Assembly: GCA_030607655.1 (NCBI GenBank)
Contig: JAUWJN010000027.1
Location: 1-13,946, forward strand
DNA length: 13,946 bases
Reading direction: 5' to 3'
Source: a bacterium
Lineage (GTDB): Bacteria; Armatimonadota; Zipacnadia; Zipacnadales; Zipacnadaceae
Positions 12,591-13,946 of the stretch are shown piece after piece; position 1 is the first letter of the stretch, and each line of letters starts with the position of its first letter. Under the pieces are notes generated by a model. It had not been told where the DNA came from. It searched no databases and worked only from the letters and a program-made list of their open reading frames with translations. Made by a program: the position numbers and the translations under genes.

Positions 12591-13670
12591 ATGAGTCAAA
12601 ATGAGGAATTGCGGTGCCCTCAATGTGGGGCGAAGATTTATCTTACTGACTCAGAGTGTCTCTCCTGTGGCGCTAAGTTGGATGAGGGCAGGCTCGCGGG
12701 AGCGGAGCCTATCGCACCTATTGCAGTTGAACTTGAGCCTTCAGCCGGCGGCCCGAATTACCGCACTTCGCCAGTACACGCCCGGCCCTGGGATCCGGCA
12801 GCTATGGCGGTGGGCGCTGGCTATAAGGGCAAGTTGCACCGCGGCTGGATATTCCTCACGCAAAGCATGATAATGTGGACCCGCGATAAGGACCTGCTCA
12901 TCCCCTCGGTTCTGGCGGTAATTACTATGGTGGCTTTCTATGCGATTTGCTATGGAATCCTGCGGCTTACTGGCCTGTGGGACACTATCGGCAGCAACCA
13001 GGATGGGCGAGGTCTGGTCTGGTGGGTCATAATGGTTCCCATCGTGGCGGTTGCCTACATCATTAGCTACTTCTACACTGGTATGACCGTCAATCTTATT
13101 GACACCCACCTGAGGGGCCGCGACGCTAAGCTAGGCGAGGCGTATATGGATGCGCTGAAGAATCTGTGGGCGCTGGTGCAGTTGGCGGTCATAAGTACAC
13201 TGGTCAGCATGCTCACATCAGCTATGCGGGGCAAGGGGCGCAGTCGGGCCCGCGAGTTAGCCGCGGAAGCGGTGGAGTATGCCTGGCAGGCCGCTACTTA
13301 CTTGATGTTGCCCGTCATAATCATTGAGGATGTCCCGCTGACCGAGGCGATGAAGCGGGCCTGGCAACTGCATAGCAAGCGCCTCTCAGACGTGGTTATC
13401 GCTGAGATTGGCGTCACTCTGGTCAATAAGGTCATCGGCACGGTGTTGCTACTGGTGGCAGTGGGTATTGGCATACCCTTGTATTTCCTCAGCCCCGCGT
13501 TGCTGGCGGTGGCCATCATAATTGGCATAGCTATTATTAGTGTAGGCATAGTGTTTACCGCTTATCTGCGCACCGCTTACTATACCTGCTTGTACCTGTG
13601 GGCCGCGGCCACCGAGGAGGCTAAGCAGCCCGTAGCTGCCCCCGAACCGCTGGCCGCCGCCGTGGCCTAG
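12591..13670 (+). CDS. Zinc-ribbon multi-pass membrane protein (DUF6159-like)
   Basis: This 359-residue protein has an N-terminal zinc ribbon (C9, C12, C23, C26: CPQCGAKIYLTDSECLSCG), a short linker with IAVELEP, then a membrane region. Hydrophobic segments lie at about 103-127, 132-165, 191-207, 231-245 and 259-325. Phrases such as FLTQSMIMWTRDKDLLIP and TEAMKRAWQLHSKRLSDVV recall DUF6159-type membrane proteins, whose function is unknown. The layout (zinc ribbon, VELE-like motif, membrane part) echoes the RING-like protein of the minus-strand operon. An AAGGGGGA ribosome site lies just before the ATG. It follows the gatA remnant by 32 bp, so before the insertion it was probably the gene directly after gatA and co-transcribed with it. 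Confidence 0.8.
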   Translation: MSQNEELRCPQCGAKIYLTDSECLSCGAKLDEGRLAGAEPIAPIAVELEPSAGGPNYRTSPVHARPWDPAAMAVGAGYKGKLHRGWIFLTQSMIMWTRDKDLLIPSVLAVITMVAFYAICYGILRLTGLWDTIGSNQDGRGLVWWVIMVPIVAVAYIISYFYTGMTVNLIDTHLRGRDAKLGEAYMDALKNLWALVQLAVISTLVSMLTSAMRGKGRSRARELAAEAVEYAWQAATYLMLPVIIIEDVPLTEAMKRAWQLHSKRLSDVVIAEIGVTLVNKVIGTVLLLVAVGIGIPLYFLSPALLAVAIIIGIAIISVGIVFTAYLRTAYYTCLYLWAAATEEAKQPVAAPEPLAAAVA

Positions 13671-13738
13671 GGTTGTGTAACCAATGAACGGGGCCGTCAC
13701 TGGCCGGCAAGCCCGTAAAAGTTTAACGGAGGTCACTA

Positions 13739-13946
13739 ATGACGAACGAAAAACTCCCCGCACCGCCTACTGCTGCTGTGGCCAGGTTTCCCGAATTAAT
13801 TCCTGAGCCGCAGCTAGTCACACTGCCCAGTGGCGCGGTTCAGCGTCCGGCCGGCGGGGAACTGGCCCAAGTACCGGCAGAGGGGGGCGAGCTTGCCGAT
13901 GAGTTCGCGAACAGCTTCGGGCCGGGCAACTACCGTGTCTTCCTCG
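13739..13946 (+). CDS. Unknown protein, N-terminal part only
   Basis: An ATG behind a strong GGAGGT site (13728-13733) opens a frame that runs off the right edge after 69 codons. The visible part is rich in Pro, Ala and Glu and looks disordered (PELIPEPQLVTLPSGAVQRP), then FGPGNYRVFL begins a more ordered region. No signal peptide or membrane segment is seen. I do not recognise the family. It lies 68 bp after the membrane-protein gene. Confidence 0.65.
   Translation, partial: MTNEKLPAPPTAAVARFPELIPEPQLVTLPSGAVQRPAGGELAQVPAEGGELADEFANSFGPGNYRVFL

Overview
The window is bacterial chromosome. Genes are tightly packed, with Shine-Dalgarno sites and ATG/GTG starts, a gatC-gatA pair, and a G+C content that looks to be in the mid to high fifties by eye. 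Nothing identifies the lineage firmly. A complete ubiquitin-like conjugation cassette with a RING-type protein is typical of scattered, mostly uncultured bacterial groups, and I do not assign a phylum.

Minus strand, 8370 down to 1: a long co-directional block. Its upstream end is a URO-D/corrinoid-methyltransferase-like gene (7219-8370) with a good sigma70-type promoter (8440-8468). Next comes a membrane-anchored HtrA-like serine protease without a PDZ domain (6234-7145), then a small ubiquitin-fold protein (5846-6124) and an E1-like activating enzyme (4528-5715). Three different JAMM/JAB isopeptidase-like proteins follow at 3440-4483 (with a membrane segment and LysM), 2758-3465 and 774-1463. 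Between the last two lie an E2-like UBC-fold protein with its catalytic Cys (2206-2742) and a zinc-ribbon/RING-like protein with two membrane segments (1488-2195). The block closes with a ferritin/rubrerythrin-like protein (251-781) and the start of a secreted protein (1-186). Genes from E1 to the ferritin overlap or lie within about 45 bp, so they look like one operon: modifier, E1, E2, E3-like RING protein and three proteases.

The main new signal is a short acidic/alternating-hydrophobic motif of the DIDIxL/IDIELE type. It occurs in disordered-looking tails of the E1, E2, RING protein, two or three JAMM proteins and the cytoplasmic C-terminus of the membrane protease. It resembles a SUMO-interacting motif and could be the docking code that joins these proteins to the ubiquitin-like modifier. 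Together with membrane segments in three components and a LysM domain, it suggests a membrane/cell-wall-centred modification system that may control an extracytoplasmic protease. A 97-bp palindromic repeat with 9-bp terminal inverted repeats abuts the modifier gene and supplies its last codon and stop, so the modifier's C-terminus, the functional end of a ubiquitin-like protein, may have been rewritten by the insertion.

Plus strand, 8484 to 13946: a sigma70 promoter drives gatC-gatA. Right after gatA sits a two-gene segment (an epoxyqueuosine-reductase-like Fe-S protein and a U32-like Cys-rich protein), followed by a second, diverged copy of the last 111 bases of gatA at 12448-12558. This is the footprint of an insertion at the 3' end of gatA. 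The incoming DNA apparently supplied a new gatA end and left the old one as a remnant, which now overlaps the C-terminus of the U32-like gene. A zinc-ribbon multi-pass membrane protein (12591-13670) and the start of an unknown Pro-rich protein (13739 on) finish the window. No tRNA, rRNA, CRISPR array or transposase was seen, and no gene-free stretch exceeds about 180 bases.
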